Origin: Tritrichomonas musculus
Taxonomy: Eukaryota > Parabasalia > Tritrichomonadida > Tritrichomonadidae
Assembly (NCBI GenBank): GCA_039105265.1
Contig: JAPFFF010000005.1
Span: 3,519,501 to 3,583,500, forward strand
Reading direction: 5' to 3'
Length of the DNA: 64,000 nt
Shown in pieces: positions 41,587-52,780 of the stretch (position 1 is its first letter; every line of letters begins with the position of its first letter). Under the pieces are notes generated by a model. That model saw only the letters and a list, made by a program, of their open reading frames with translations. It was not told the DNA's origin and searched no databases. The position numbers were made by a program, and so were the translations under genes.

Positions 41587-43696
41587 TAAATAAAAATGAA
41601 CATAAAAAAAATTAGCTTTCTCAATTTCTCTCAAAAAATACGATATTTTTTTGAATGAATAATTCAAGTAAAATACGATTTCTATTGAAAAAATAAATAT
41701 GATAACATATCAGAATTATTATTGTGATTGGTTAACACTCGGCATTTCAAAAATGTCTCGCGGATCTAAGGATCTGTTCTTAAGGTTTGCTTTTAACTAA
41801 GGTTTTTAAACTCAGAAAACATAATATGTAAACTATTCAATATTTTAATCTTTGTTTTTTATTTATCTCAACATTTAAATCATCTATATGATTTTATTTT
41901 AATAAATATATTATTTATCAAAGTTGTAAACTAATTATCTATATTTAATTATGAATATTTTTCAATTATTCCAAATTATTGATTAGTTATCTATATTCAA
42001 AAACTTTCAAATCAAATGTTATGTATTGTATAAACCATTAGGCATGATAATAAATATAATCATATTTGCATTTTCTATTAGAAATTACTAATTTTCTAAT
42101 GTCAAAAAATTATCTAAAATTTCAGTTATTAGTGCTAATTTATGTATACTAAAGTTTAACAAATATCAGGAAGATCTTTTTTCTTTTACTATTTTAATGA
42201 ACTGGATTATATGGTAAAAGATATCAAATAAGATAAGTTGAAAACTAAAAATTTCATGTTAGACACTCAAAAACATTTACAAATTCGCAATTTCAATATT
42301 ATTATCATATTTCAAACCAAAAACAAAAGTTTAAAAAAATATATTATATGTAAAAATAATCTAACTATTCTTTCTAGGACTCAAAATAAATCAGTAAACT
42401 AATCATGTTTGATGATATATAATATAATGGCGCATATCGATTTTAATGATTTTATTTATTGATCGTGATCTCGAAATAGGTACTTTTATCAGAAAAAATT
42501 GAATTTGATTTTCAAGGGGGCATTCAAAATTGAGGGTAACCGCAATTTTATATAAAACCCTACTTTTAACTTAATACATAAACAAATAACTTTTTGAATA
42601 ACCATTTAAAAAGTTCCTATATAAAAACGATTATAATTATCTTGAACAATTATTATTTAAAACGTATTTTTTCCCTAATGATAAAAAGAAAATATAAAAT
42701 AATATATAATTTTAAATTTATTATTTTTAAAAAGCTAACAGTATCGTTTTTGAAAAAACTGAAAACTGAATTGATTATAATATTGAAGTGAATGAATTCT
42801 TCCATTTTGCTGCTTACAGATTTTTGGATGAGATATATCATGTCGATGTAATTACTACCAAGGCTCTCATGACTGAGTGTTAAACTTGATCATCAGTCAA
42901 AATTTGGTTTCCTATGAATAGTTTCTCAGGAAATTGATGTTCTTTGGATCTTTGAATATCAAATATATGTTCTCCCTTTTATATATGAGCAGCAAATAGT
43001 GATCGTCTTTGATGATAAGAGCACCTCCTTAATTTCATGTTAACTGCTCATCCTAAACAAGAGTAGATGCAACTCAAAAAGATTTTATTCTCAAAAAGTC
43101 TATTTTTCTGAAGTTTACCTGCTCTGTAAATCATTTTTAATTCAAATTTTATTTATTTTCATGTCAAAATGTTGTTCGAAATAGTCCAAAAATCTGACAA
43201 TTTATTGTCCAAATCCGAGGCCGTATGAAAAATAAGAAATTATTCTTTATAACTTTTTTTAATGACAATTAGATAGACTTTTGAACTTATTCGTTTGATG
43301 TTCTCCTCAAAAAATTGAAAAATGTAAAGCTTTCAATTTTTTCTTTTAAATAAAAAATAAATTTATACCTAAACTTGAATAGTTATTTTCGATTATTTGC
43401 TATAAAATGTATTTTGTTAGAAATATATCGTACCATTAAGAAAAAAAGTTAAATTTGGAATTGAAATCTATTATCATTTATGAAATTTGTCTGCTTTTCA
43501 AAGAAAATTGTTTTTATATATTGTTTTTTAAAATCATAATATGCGATATGACTATGAGAAAACATATTAATTCATAGTAATATATCATTAAATCTTATTT
43601 GATCTACTTTTCTAATTTAGACTCTTGATTGCTAGTATTAAATATGAAATGCTGAAAATAAATTCAAATAAATATAAGATGTTATTTACTCTGTTT
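41587..43696. other. AT-rich spacer with a possible gene scrap at 42790-43130
   Basis: Most is low-complexity. From about 42790 to 43130 the base composition is more balanced and the minus strand reads short coding-like pieces (SLGSNYIDMIYLIQKSVSS; FDIQRSKEHQFPEKLFIGN) in different frames with stops between. It may be an old pseudogene, but I recognise no family. A GC-richer stretch at 41736-41800 also stands out without an explanation. Confidence 0.4.
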
Positions 43697-44224
43697 TTAA
43701 ATTTTGTTAAAATAAGACATAGCTGCTAATAGCGAAAAAGCAATGAAGAGCAAAATAGCAACGAAAAGAAATCCACCTGTATTAATAGGTACATAGCAAT
43801 TGTGGAGAGCTCCAGCCTCATCTTCATAATAATGAAGACTTTTTATTGCGGAGTTTACTTCGTCTAAGTTAACTGGATCATTAAACATTTCATTTAATTT
43901 ATTTAGTATGTTTGATTTTGTAATGTTTCCATTATTTGCTATAAGTTCTTGAACACTACGATAAATATCTGGATTCATTGGAATTTCATTTCTGAAGCTA
44001 GAACATACGGGCAACATTTTTTTCATTTGAAGTGGTGAAATTAAATGAGATAAAATAGCAAATAAAAATAAAACGGCCAATCCAATATAAACGTATAATA
44101 AATTGGTGATTTTTGGATTAAAACTTTTGCTAGAAGGCGTAGTTGAATGAGATCTAGATGGTCGCGTACTTGGTGTGCGCGAACTCGAATAGTATGAAGG
44201 TGTTCTTGATGCTCTTGAAGACAT
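43697..44224 (-). CDS. Small two-transmembrane protein with Ser/Arg/Thr-rich N-terminus
   Basis: 175 residues. The first 38 residues are repeats of Ser, Arg, Thr, Pro and Tyr (SRTPSTRPSRSHSTTPS), a likely phosphorylated, disordered tail. TM1 is at about 42-62 (LLYVYIGLAVLFLFAILSHL) and TM2 at about 150-172 (GGFLFVAILLFIAFSLLAAM). The ~85-residue loop between them has two Cys (about 74 and 142) that could form a disulfide if luminal, plus a helical segment. Both termini would then face the cytosol or nucleoplasm. The SR/TP-rich tail plus two TMs recalls inner nuclear membrane proteins, but no LEM or Man1 domain is seen, so this is only a suggestion. Confidence 0.8.
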   Translation of the reverse strand: MSSRASRTPSYYSSSRTPSTRPSRSHSTTPSSKSFNPKITNLLYVYIGLAVLFLFAILSHLISPLQMKKMLPVCSSFRNEIPMNPDIYRSVQELIANNGNITKSNILNKLNEMFNDPVNLDEVNSAIKSLHYYEDEAGALHNCYVPINTGGFLFVAILLFIAFSLLAAMSYFNKI

Positions 44225-44664
44225 GAATAAATTCTTAAAAAAGACGTTAAAATAAAGATTATGTCACTTTTCTATATTAAATATGGAGCTCTTTTTAATG
44301 TAAAACATCTTTTTAGATGTGCAATAAATAATATAGTATTAGTTTAAAGTGCATCCACGTTTTGAAACAACTCATATAATCAAAGAGTGCTACATTTCTT
44401 ATTGAACTTTATTTATATATAAGTTCACTTATTTTATCACATTAAAATCAAGCATTTGGTCAAATTATTTTTCGGAATTTCTTATTAAACATTGCTAAGA
44501 ATAAAAAAATAATATTACTTTTGCGAATGAGAATATTGATAAAAAAAGTTTTATAAATAGTTTACATATTCTTTAACGTCAACATTTTATTAAATACAAA
44601 CAAAAAAGATTTATTAACAATAAGCGTCTCTGAAAAAACTTTTTTAATATTTCTATTTTTCTTT
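44225..44664. other. Intergenic spacer
   Basis: A/T-rich; upstream of the two-TM gene and downstream of the Asn-rich gene, both minus strand. Nothing else seen. Confidence 0.6.
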
Positions 44665-45657
44665 TTATGCTTTTTTTGATTTTTTCGTAGATGCTTTCTT
44701 GCTCCGAGTTTGGTTTTGTTGAGTTTGATTTTGTATTACCATTTGAGTGTTACCTGGCATTGGGGTAAAAGATGATGAATTATTCATAGGTTGAGTTTGT
44801 ATCCAGTTTTGCATTTGAATAGTACCAATTACATTTTGATTTATTTTCGTGCTATTGACATTATTTCCATTGAAATTATTTTTATTATTACAGCTTTTAT
44901 CGTAAACTTTATCATTACTATAACTATTATTATAGTTTATTGAAGAGGGATTTATATTCATCATGCTTGAAGTCATTGATCCGTTTTGAATTGGAAACGA
45001 GTTGTTAAAGAAATTCATTGAAGTGTTATTTGGCCGTATCATATTATTTTGAAGATTTGGCATCATTATATTACATGTATTATTAGTTATATTACCAAAT
45101 GGTGTAAAATTAGACGGAATTGGATTGCATGATGTGATTCCAGGTCGCATACTATTAACATTATTAGTGTTGCTTAAATTAGAAGTTCCAATCATATTAG
45201 TTCCAAAGTTAGGAATAAAATTATTTTGGTTTTTTCTATCTTCAAGGATAACGTACTTTAAATAGGGCGATATCTGTAACCAATTTTCTTCAAACCACTT
45301 GATTAAAACAGATTTTCTTCTTTTAGCATCACGATCAAGCTGTATACCTGCGTTAGTGGCAACAACATCCGCAATACTTAACAATTCTCCATGCTTGATT
45401 TCTGATCCAAAACGATTCGTAATTTCTTTCCAAACAAATGATTCTTTGGCTTTAAATCCTTTTAATCGCGTAAAAACACGTAACTTTTCACCACCATTTT
45501 TATCCCCAACTCCAACCAATTTTCTTCTTTTCTGTGGTGGCTTTGGGAAAGTTTCAGGATGCATCATATACATTGGTAATATTGGAAAAGCAGGCTGCAT
45601 GCCCGAATTTACTTGCATTTGAAAAAAAGCAGACGTTTTTTTTGTTGAGTTTTTCAT
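44665..45657 (-). CDS. Asn-rich nuclear-type protein with a conserved ~85-residue basic helical domain
   Basis: 330 residues. A basic cluster (KRRK, residues 43-46) and a C-terminal Lys-rich end (KKASTKKSKKA) look like nuclear-localisation signals. Residues about 57-140 appear folded: KLRVFTRLKGFKAKESFVWK, then EITNRFGSEIKHGELLSIAD, then RKSVLIKWFEENWLQISPYL. The FVWKEIT and LIKWFEENW segments look like helices of a small helix-turn-helix or winged-helix DNA-binding domain. The rest is Asn/Met/Ser-rich and disordered. Trichomonads have lineage-specific DNA-binding domains, including the Initiator-binding protein; I cannot assign this one. It is on the same strand as the neighbouring two-TM gene, but 440 bases apart. 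Confidence 0.78.
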   Translation of the reverse strand: MKNSTKKTSAFFQMQVNSGMQPAFPILPMYMMHPETFPKPPQKRRKLVGVGDKNGGEKLRVFTRLKGFKAKESFVWKEITNRFGSEIKHGELLSIADVVATNAGIQLDRDAKRRKSVLIKWFEENWLQISPYLKYVILEDRKNQNNFIPNFGTNMIGTSNLSNTNNVNSMRPGITSCNPIPSNFTPFGNITNNTCNIMMPNLQNNMIRPNNTSMNFFNNSFPIQNGSMTSSMMNINPSSINYNNSYSNDKVYDKSCNNKNNFNGNNVNSTKINQNVIGTIQMQNWIQTQPMNNSSSFTPMPGNTQMVIQNQTQQNQTRSKKASTKKSKKA

Positions 45658-47710
45658 TTTTTTTGAAGATAAAAAAAATTTCAGAATTATTTTTTTTTTT
45701 GATTATTTTAAAAATTTTATTACAGGTCGATTTTTTCACAAAATTGAGTCTTCTCGAATTTTTTTACACAGATATGTCTTCTGAAATTTCTATAAAATAT
45801 TTGTTCTTAAAAAATACATTTATTTTTATATCAAACAAATATTTTCAAATTTCCTGTCATATTTTAATTTTAACCAATAGTCATCATATAATATACATGA
45901 ATGCAATTATTTTTTTTATAAAATTGAAATAAAAATATCTAGAAATTTAAATTAAAATTTTTCATTTTACACTTGATTATGAATGATTAGACAGCAATGT
46001 TTATGCATTCCTTGATGAATAAGACCAATGATGTTTTCAAAAATAATAGTTATTAAAATTTTCAAAGGAATGAATAAGAATTATCTATCGTAAAACTGCT
46101 AAACTGATATTAAATAGCTTAACTAAATCAATTTAAACATTGCTTATTATAAATTGGCATTATATTTTTGAAAAATAAAATCATTAGGAATTATTTGATT
46201 AATCATTCATCACAAATGGAAATATTTTTCTCGTATAAGGAATAAATAAAATCCAGATTATTATTTCAAATAAATAAATCATTTCAAATCTGATTGATAA
46301 GCTTTCTATAAAACTTTTTGTTACAATAATTTAATATCATTCCGACTGATTAATTCAAAAAGATTAATCAGATTTTCTTTAAAATATTTGATATCAATCA
46401 TTAAAAATTTAGAATAAAAACATTTTTCTTAATTGAATTAGATTTTGAGTTCATTCTGAAAAAATATTTTCAATATATTTCTGTAGGTTATTTTGTATTC
46501 ATTCAATTTTTTAATTGACAAAATTGAGTTATTTTCATTGAATTTAGATAAAATTGAACTTTTTTTATAAAATTTTAATTTAATCTCATATAAAATCTAT
46601 ATAATGTGCACAACTCCACCAAATCATGCGACTCCCTTATTTAAATTAATTTTAATTCTATTTCTTTTTTTTTTTTAATAATATTATATCAATACGATCA
46701 TTATCACCAAAAAATATATATTTGATGGCCAACCAAAGTTACAACAATTAATAAACAGGAAGTGAATGTAATATCATCAATTTTATTTTGAATTTAATGG
46801 TAAGTTTACTCAATTTAAATTGAGATGCACAATCTCGGATTGTACAAAAATTCAGAAATAAAAATTGTGTTTATTTTTTCAATAACTATCTCTCAATTTT
46901 GAAATAAATGATCCAGATTGAGGCAATATCGTTATGAATTTTGAATCCAACTTTATCTGATCGATATTTGGGAACAATATTATTGAAATATTGACAATTA
47001 ATCCATTTAAATTATTTATTCATCTAGCATTGAGTATTTTCATATGCTTTTTAATAAAAATTCATTTATATATTATTTAATCATAATAATAAATTATTCA
47101 CAAACAAATGATTTAATAAATGCTAACTAGATAGGAAATTTGTGACCATTCTTATATTTATTTATATAATTATTACAATAACTATATTTATTGATACAAA
47201 ATCAAATTTCATGCATAAATACTCATATAATAATGATTATATTATTAATATCAATATATGTTTAATACATATAATGAGAAAACAGATCCATTTCAATAAT
47301 AAAAGTTGATTTGATTAATGATACATTTTATTGTTTTTATATTTCCGAGTTTCAATCAATTTCTATTTTTCACCTGTGAAATCACTTTACATTGCATGGT
47401 ACCATCTGTAGCACAACACCCTGAACTTTTTGAATCATTTTTTTTTTTTTTTTCAGAATTAACATTTATGATTACACAACATATGAATGTGTACAAAATG
47501 AAACGCTAATACAGCAGCATACCACTTCAGTTTAATTTAAGTTTAGATTTTCTTTTTTAAAGAACTACAAAATTAGTTATAGAAGGAATAGTCAGATGAA
47601 CTTATTAACTAGACATTTTTGCCTCTGTCTTATAATAAAAAATTTGATTCTTTTTTAAAAAAGAAAAGTAAAAGTAACTTTCATCTCTGAATGATATATA
47701 TTTTAAATTA
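45658..47710. other. AT-rich spacer, 2 kb, left flank of the MULE
   Basis: No supported gene; frames at 45534-45932 and 47318-47509 are Phe/Ile/Lys-rich or overlap the reverse of a real gene. A patch at 47380-47420 (CACTTTACATTGCATGGTAC) is slightly richer in G+C. No element ends were seen before the MULE. Confidence 0.5.
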
Positions 47711-47719
47711 TTTTTCAGT
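47711..47719 (+). repeat. Target-site duplication of the MULE, left copy
   Basis: TTTTTCAGT directly precedes the left end and recurs exactly at 53483-53491 after the right end. A 9-bp duplication is diagnostic of MULE insertion. Confidence 0.9.
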
Positions 47720-47913
47720 GGCGGAATGACAAACTATAGAAAAAGTTACACCATTTTTTTCTGAGGAAAATTCGTTATTCTGACTTTTTGAGTTAATTGA
47801 GAAGGCATACAAAAAGTTCTAAAATTTTCTTGTAAAGTTTTGAAAAAGTTCACTAAGATAAAACCATGAAAAAGCGCCATTTTTATAGAACTAAACCAAT
47901 CAAAGAAACCGAG

Positions 47914-48656
47914 ATGACGACATTGCCGCCCATAGCATGATCACGATCAGTAATGCTTAGCAGCTAGCTGGTTGTAACTGCGGCGAGTCGTCATCCGGAC
48001 AAAGATATCACGATTTCATCCGGAAGATCTGGAATGACGACATTGCCGCCCATAGCAAGACCACGATCAGCAATGCTTAGCAGCTAGCTGGTTGTAACTG
48101 CGGCGAGTCGTCATCCGGACAAAGATATCGCGATTTCATCCGGAAGATCTGGAATGACGACATTGCCGCCCATAGCAAGACCACGATCAGTAATGCTTAG
48201 CAGCTGGCTGGTTGTAACTGCGGCGAGTCGTCATCCGGACAAAGATATCGCGATTTCATCCGGAAGATCTGGAATGACGACATTGCCGCCCATAGCAAGA
48301 CCACGATCAGTAATGCTTAGCAGCTGGCTGGTTGTAACTGCGGCGAGTCGTCATCCGGACAAAGATATCGCGATTTCATCCGGAAGATCTGGAATGACGA
48401 CATTGCCGCCCATAGCAAGACCACGATCAGCAATGCTTAGCAGCTAGCTGGTTGTAACTGCGGCGAGTCGTCATCCGGACAAAGATATCGCGATTTCATC
48501 CGGAAGATCTGGAATGACGACATTGCCGCCCATAGCAAGACCACGATCAGTAATGCTTAGCAGCTGGCTGGTTGTAACTGCGGCGAGTCGTCATCCGGAC
48601 AAAGATATCGCGATTTCATCCGGAAGATCTGGAATTGACGACATTGCCGCCCATAG
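47914..48656 (+). repeat. MULE 120-bp tandem array L1, six units plus a partial
   Basis: Units begin at 47914, 48034, 48154, 48274, 48394 and 48514, with a 23-bp partial at 48634. Each is GC-rich and contains GACGACATTGCCGCCCATAG, CAGCTAGCTG (or CAGCTGGCTG) and TCCGG...TCCGG words. The outermost unit carries ATCACG where the others carry ATCGCG. A 98-codon frame through the array is a repeat artefact. Confidence 0.95.
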
Positions 48657-48863
48657 GACGACCACGGTGGCAATAAAAAGATGAAAATAAAACAAACAAA
48701 AAACAAACAAAATTGATTATTTAATATTATTATTACGATTTTTTAATTTTTTTATTTTGATAAAGCTTATTTAAAATATTCTGAGTCTTCTCAGAAATTT
48801 GTTAAATTTTTTTTTTTATAAATATATATAACTTTTTGAAAGAATTATGGTCTTTTTATATTT

Positions 48864-48995
48864 ATGGAAGAAGACCAAAATCTTTATTATTCAGCGAAAT
48901 ATCTATCTCATACGCAAAGACCTAATTCTTTAAAAGATAAAGTTCTAAAATTTTCTTGTAAAGTTTTGAAAAAGTTCACTAAGATAAAACCATGA
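48864..48995 (+). pseudogene. Captured 5' stub of the MULE transposase (left arm)
   Basis: The first 26 codons of the transposase, with the same upstream sequence, are repeated here. After LKDK the frame joins block P of the next array and reads 17 more codons to TGA, giving a 43-residue frame. It is a duplication scar; whether it is expressed is unknown. Confidence 0.85.
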
Positions 48996-49039
48996 AAAAG
49001 CGCCATTTTTATAGAACTAAACCAATCAAAGAAACCGAG

Positions 49040-49422
49040 ATGACGACATTGCCGCCCATAGCATGATCACGATCAGTAATGCTTAGCAGCTAGCTGGTTG
49101 TAACTGCGGCGAGTCGTCATCCGGACAAAGATATCACGATTTCATCCGGAAGATCTGGAATGACGACATTGCCGCCCATAGCAAGACCACGATCAGCAAT
49201 GCTTAGCAGCTAGCTGGTTGTAACTGCGGCGAGTCGTCATCCGGACAAAGATATCGCGATTTCATCCGGAAGATCTGGAATGACGACATTGCCGCCCATA
49301 GCAAGACCACGATCAGCAATGCTTAGCAGCTGGCTGGTTGTAACTGCGGCGAGTCGTCATCCGGACAAAGATATCGCGATTTCATCCGGAAGATCTGGAA
49401 TTGACGACATTGCCGCCCATAG
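49040..49422 (+). repeat. MULE 120-bp tandem array L2, three units plus a partial
   Basis: Units begin at 49040, 49160 and 49280, with a partial copy at 49400. The first unit has the same ATCACG variant as the first unit of L1, so L1 and L2 are sister copies within the left arm. Confidence 0.95.
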
Positions 49423-49629
49423 GACGACCACGGTGGCAATAAAAAGATGAAAATAAAACAAACAAAAAACAAACAAAATTGATTATTTAATATTATTATT
49501 ACGATTTTTTAATTTTTTTATTTTGATAAAGCTTATTTAAAATATTCTGAGTCTTCTCAGAAATTTGTTAAATTTTTTTTTTTATAAATATATATAACTT
49601 TTTGAAAGAATTATGGTCTTTTTATATTT

Positions 49630-51972
49630 ATGGAAGAAGACCAAAATCTTTATTATTCAGCGAAATATCTATCTCATACGCAAAGACCTAATTCTTTAAA
49701 AGATAAAGGATTAAGAACATTCATTGAAATTGTTCCTTTGCATTCTCAGAATTTCAATATCATTTCGCTAATCCTTTTCCTCGATAGCTTAACCAAAGAA
49801 TTTATATGCAACAACAAAAGAGTTTATAATGACATTTTTTCGTTTAGTTGCTGTAATAAATCAAAGATAAATACTGAAATTCAAATATTTAGCATAACTG
49901 TCAAAAACGATTTGGAAACCATTAAAGTTCTCGCTAGAGATCAACTCCTTGAAAACCAAACTATGAAAGTTGTTACTATTGATTTTGAAGAATGTATCAT
50001 GACGTCGCCATATACTTTGAAAAATAAAGAGTGTCCTTTTTTGACTCAAGATTTTTGGAATAAACAATGTAAACATAAAAATACAATGCTTTATACTTTT
50101 TGTAATTACGTAGCTCGAAAAAATTCTAATTTTCCAATATTTATAAAATTTGCTTTTCAAAACTTTTTAGATAAAAGAACCTTGCGTAGAAGAGCCGTTA
50201 GTTTTCAAGGTTATGATGATTTTTATAAAATTTTATTGCATTTACCTGGTTTTGTTTATATTGAGATAAGTACTCAAAAAGTTCAGGACGATGGATTTGC
50301 ATTTAAATTTAATAATGATTTTGCTTTTATTAAAAATATAATATGGATTATGCCTTGGGCTTTAGAAGTTATAAATTATATGCATTATTTGCAAATTGAT
50401 GCTTCTTTTTATGCGCTTAAGCCTTACAAATTTTGTATATACCATTCAATTTATTTCAATTCAAGTTTTCCTTTCGCATTATCAATTGGCCCTAAAGAGA
50501 ACCGTTTTTTATATAATTTATTATTTGATGGATTAAATAAGTTTTGTTTAAATAAAAATGTTTTTGAAAATAAAGTTGTTTTATCAGATTTAGGTTCTCC
50601 TATCAAAAAGTTCTGTAAATTACATTCAAATATTCAATATTTTTGTCATCGTCATATTATACAAATATTTGGACCTAAATCATCATTAGGCATATGGGTT
50701 GCAAGGTTATTGAGATGCAAAACATATTTAATATATAAACAAGAAAAAGAATTTATTTTAGTTGAAATGGACGAATATAAAAAAGATCCAAATTCACCTT
50801 TATTTGACGATACCGATCAAGATAATGAAAAAAAACAAAAATTAAAAGATTTTGAAATTATGTTAAAAGATATAGATGAAGTGGAAAGAATGCCAAATAA
50901 AGAAGAAATTAAAAAAAGTGATTATTATATTGCTAATTGGGCAATATGGATTCGTTCTGACCACCATGTAGCTCGTTGTTCAAATCATTCGGAAGGTTTC
51001 CACGGAAATATCAATCAAAAATTGCCAGATTCCGGAACTCATTCATTTAAAACTGGTTTCACAACAATTGTAAATTATTTATTAAATTATATAAATAATT
51101 ACTCAGATATTTGTGGAAATTCTTTTCAAAACAAACATCAAAAAATGATTCAAAAAGTTATACAAATTCTTAGCAAGAGACCAGATAATTATTTAAAATG
51201 TTCAAAAGAAAATTGTGATTGTGGTGAAGATGATTTTGTTGAATCAATTTATGGAGTGAAACTTCCTTGCATACATACAATATTAAATAATTTTTGCAAA
51301 TCAGAAATATTTAATATTGTTAAAAATAGCAATGAAATTGATATTCAATATTTATTTGTTCAATCTCTCAAAAAGTTCCCCAATTATAAATTTGAAAAAA
51401 ATCTTTTTAAATCAAATAGAAAAAATATAGATAGAATAATATCAATATACGAAGTTGAAAAGAATAGAAAGTTTGATAAGGAATCATTGAATATATTAGG
51501 CTCTTTTATTAATGAGTTTCTTAATTGTTTTACATATGTTTTACCAAAATTCCCAAATATTAATCCAAATGATGCCAAATATTCTGGAAATCATTTTGAT
51601 TTTCGAGCACTTGATGAAAAATTGGTTTTCAGAAAAAAGAAAGAAGAAAGTAACACAAGTCAAAAGAAAGAAAAATTAAAACTTGAAAATTTATACGACG
51701 AAGATGACAATTTTGATTCAATGATAAAAGACTGTAATGCTGACATCGAATTAATTAAGAAAAAATACTATGAAACGAAGGCTGAAATTAAAGGAATGTA
51801 TCCTCAATTATCATATCATGATATCGAAAAAATATGTTTTTCTAATTTTGTCCGCTATGTTTTTGAAACTAGATGCGATAATTCAGGTGTCATATATTTT
51901 TTATCTAAATTCAAAATAGCAAGTTGGAAAAATGCAGATTTAGCTGCAGGTGGTAACAGATTTTTCTCTTAA
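49630..51972 (+). CDS. MULE (Mutator-like) transposase
   Basis: 780 residues, uninterrupted. The DDE core is visible: D257 in YLQIDASFYAL, D320 in KVVLSDLGSPIKKF, the C-x-x-H-type block FCHRHII at 338-344, and E455 in CSNHSEGFHGNINQKL, with the large insertion between D2 and E normal for MULEs. A Cys-rich segment (CSKENCDCGEDD...LPCIHTI, about 529-557) may bind zinc. The C-terminal 100 residues are charged and helical. The protein cuts the element at its inverted repeats and joins it to new sites with 9-bp duplications. An out-of-frame ATG at 49612 precedes the start. The start at 49630 is supported by the same ATG being preserved in both stub copies. The TAA stop is the first triplet of the right inverted repeat. 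Confidence 0.94.
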   Translation: MEEDQNLYYSAKYLSHTQRPNSLKDKGLRTFIEIVPLHSQNFNIISLILFLDSLTKEFICNNKRVYNDIFSFSCCNKSKINTEIQIFSITVKNDLETIKVLARDQLLENQTMKVVTIDFEECIMTSPYTLKNKECPFLTQDFWNKQCKHKNTMLYTFCNYVARKNSNFPIFIKFAFQNFLDKRTLRRRAVSFQGYDDFYKILLHLPGFVYIEISTQKVQDDGFAFKFNNDFAFIKNIIWIMPWALEVINYMHYLQIDASFYALKPYKFCIYHSIYFNSSFPFALSIGPKENRFLYNLLFDGLNKFCLNKNVFENKVVLSDLGSPIKKFCKLHSNIQYFCHRHIIQIFGPKSSLGIWVARLLRCKTYLIYKQEKEFILVEMDEYKKDPNSPLFDDTDQDNEKKQKLKDFEIMLKDIDEVERMPNKEEIKKSDYYIANWAIWIRSDHHVARCSNHSEGFHGNINQKLPDSGTHSFKTGFTTIVNYLLNYINNYSDICGNSFQNKHQKMIQKVIQILSKRPDNYLKCSKENCDCGEDDFVESIYGVKLPCIHTILNNFCKSEIFNIVKNSNEIDIQYLFVQSLKKFPNYKFEKNLFKSNRKNIDRIISIYEVEKNRKFDKESLNILGSFINEFLNCFTYVLPKFPNINPNDAKYSGNHFDFRALDEKLVFRKKKEESNTSQKKEKLKLENLYDEDDNFDSMIKDCNADIELIKKKYYETKAEIKGMYPQLSYHDIEKICFSNFVRYVFETRCDNSGVIYFLSKFKIASWKNADLAAGGNRFFS

Positions 51973-52143
51973 CAAATTTCTGAGAAGACTCAGAATATTT
52001 TAAATAAGCTTTATCAAAAAAAAAAAAAAAAAAAAAAAAAATAAAAATAAAAAATAAAAAATCACAATAATATTAAATAATCAATTTTGTTTGTTTTTTG
52101 TTTGTTTTATTTTCATCTTTTTATTGCCACCGTGGTCGTCCTA

Positions 52144-52405
52144 TGGGCGGCAATATCGTCAATTCCAGATCTTCCGGATGAAATCGCGATATCTTTGTCC
52201 GGATGACGACTCGCCGCAGTTACAACCAGCCAGCTGCTAAGCATTGCTGATCGTGGTCTTGCTATGGGCGGCAATGTCGTCATTCCAGATCTTCCGGATG
52301 AAATCGCAATATCTTTGTCCGGATGACGACTCGCCGCAGTTACAACCAGCTAGCTGCTAAGCATTACTGATCGTGATCATGCTATGGGCGGCAATGTCGT
52401 CATCT
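52144..52405 (-). repeat. MULE 120-bp tandem array R1 (inner right), two units plus a partial
   Basis: Two units in inverted orientation with a partial copy toward the transposase. The outermost unit has ATTGCG (seen as CGCAAT on the plus strand), unlike the left-arm first units. Confidence 0.95.
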
Positions 52406-52447
52406 CGGTTTCTTTGATTGGTTTAGTTCTATAAAAATGGCGCTTTT

Positions 52448-52579
52448 TCATGGTTTTATCTTAGTGAACTTTTTCAAAACTTTACAAGAAAATTTTAGAA
52501 CTTTATCTTTTAAAGAATTAGGTCTTTGCGTATGAGATAGATATTTCGCTGAATAATAAAGATTTTGGTCTTCTTCCAT
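52448..52579 (-). pseudogene. Captured 5' stub of the MULE transposase (right arm)
   Basis: Mirror image of the stub at 48864-48995: the first 26 transposase codons plus 17 codons of block P, ending in TGA at 52448-52450. Thus the element holds three copies of the transposase promoter and 5' end, and one of its 3' end. Confidence 0.85.
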
Positions 52580-52780
52580 AAATATAAAAAGACCATAATT
52601 CTTTCAAAAAGTTATATATATTTATAAAAAAAAAAATTTAACAAATTTCTGAGAAGACTCAGAATATTTTAAATAAGCTTTATCAAAATAAAAAAATTAA
52701 AAAATCGTAATAATAATATTAAATAATCAATTTTGTTTGTTTTTTGTTTGTTTTATTTTCATCTTTTTATTGCCACCGTG

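Noticed and set aside
45534-45932. 132-residue plus-strand frame
   Set aside because: It overlaps the Asn-rich gene start on the other strand and continues into T-rich spacer; composition is noise.
48154-48447. 97-residue plus-strand reading frame
   Set aside because: It is a by-product of the 120-bp repeat (120 is divisible by three) and has no independent support.
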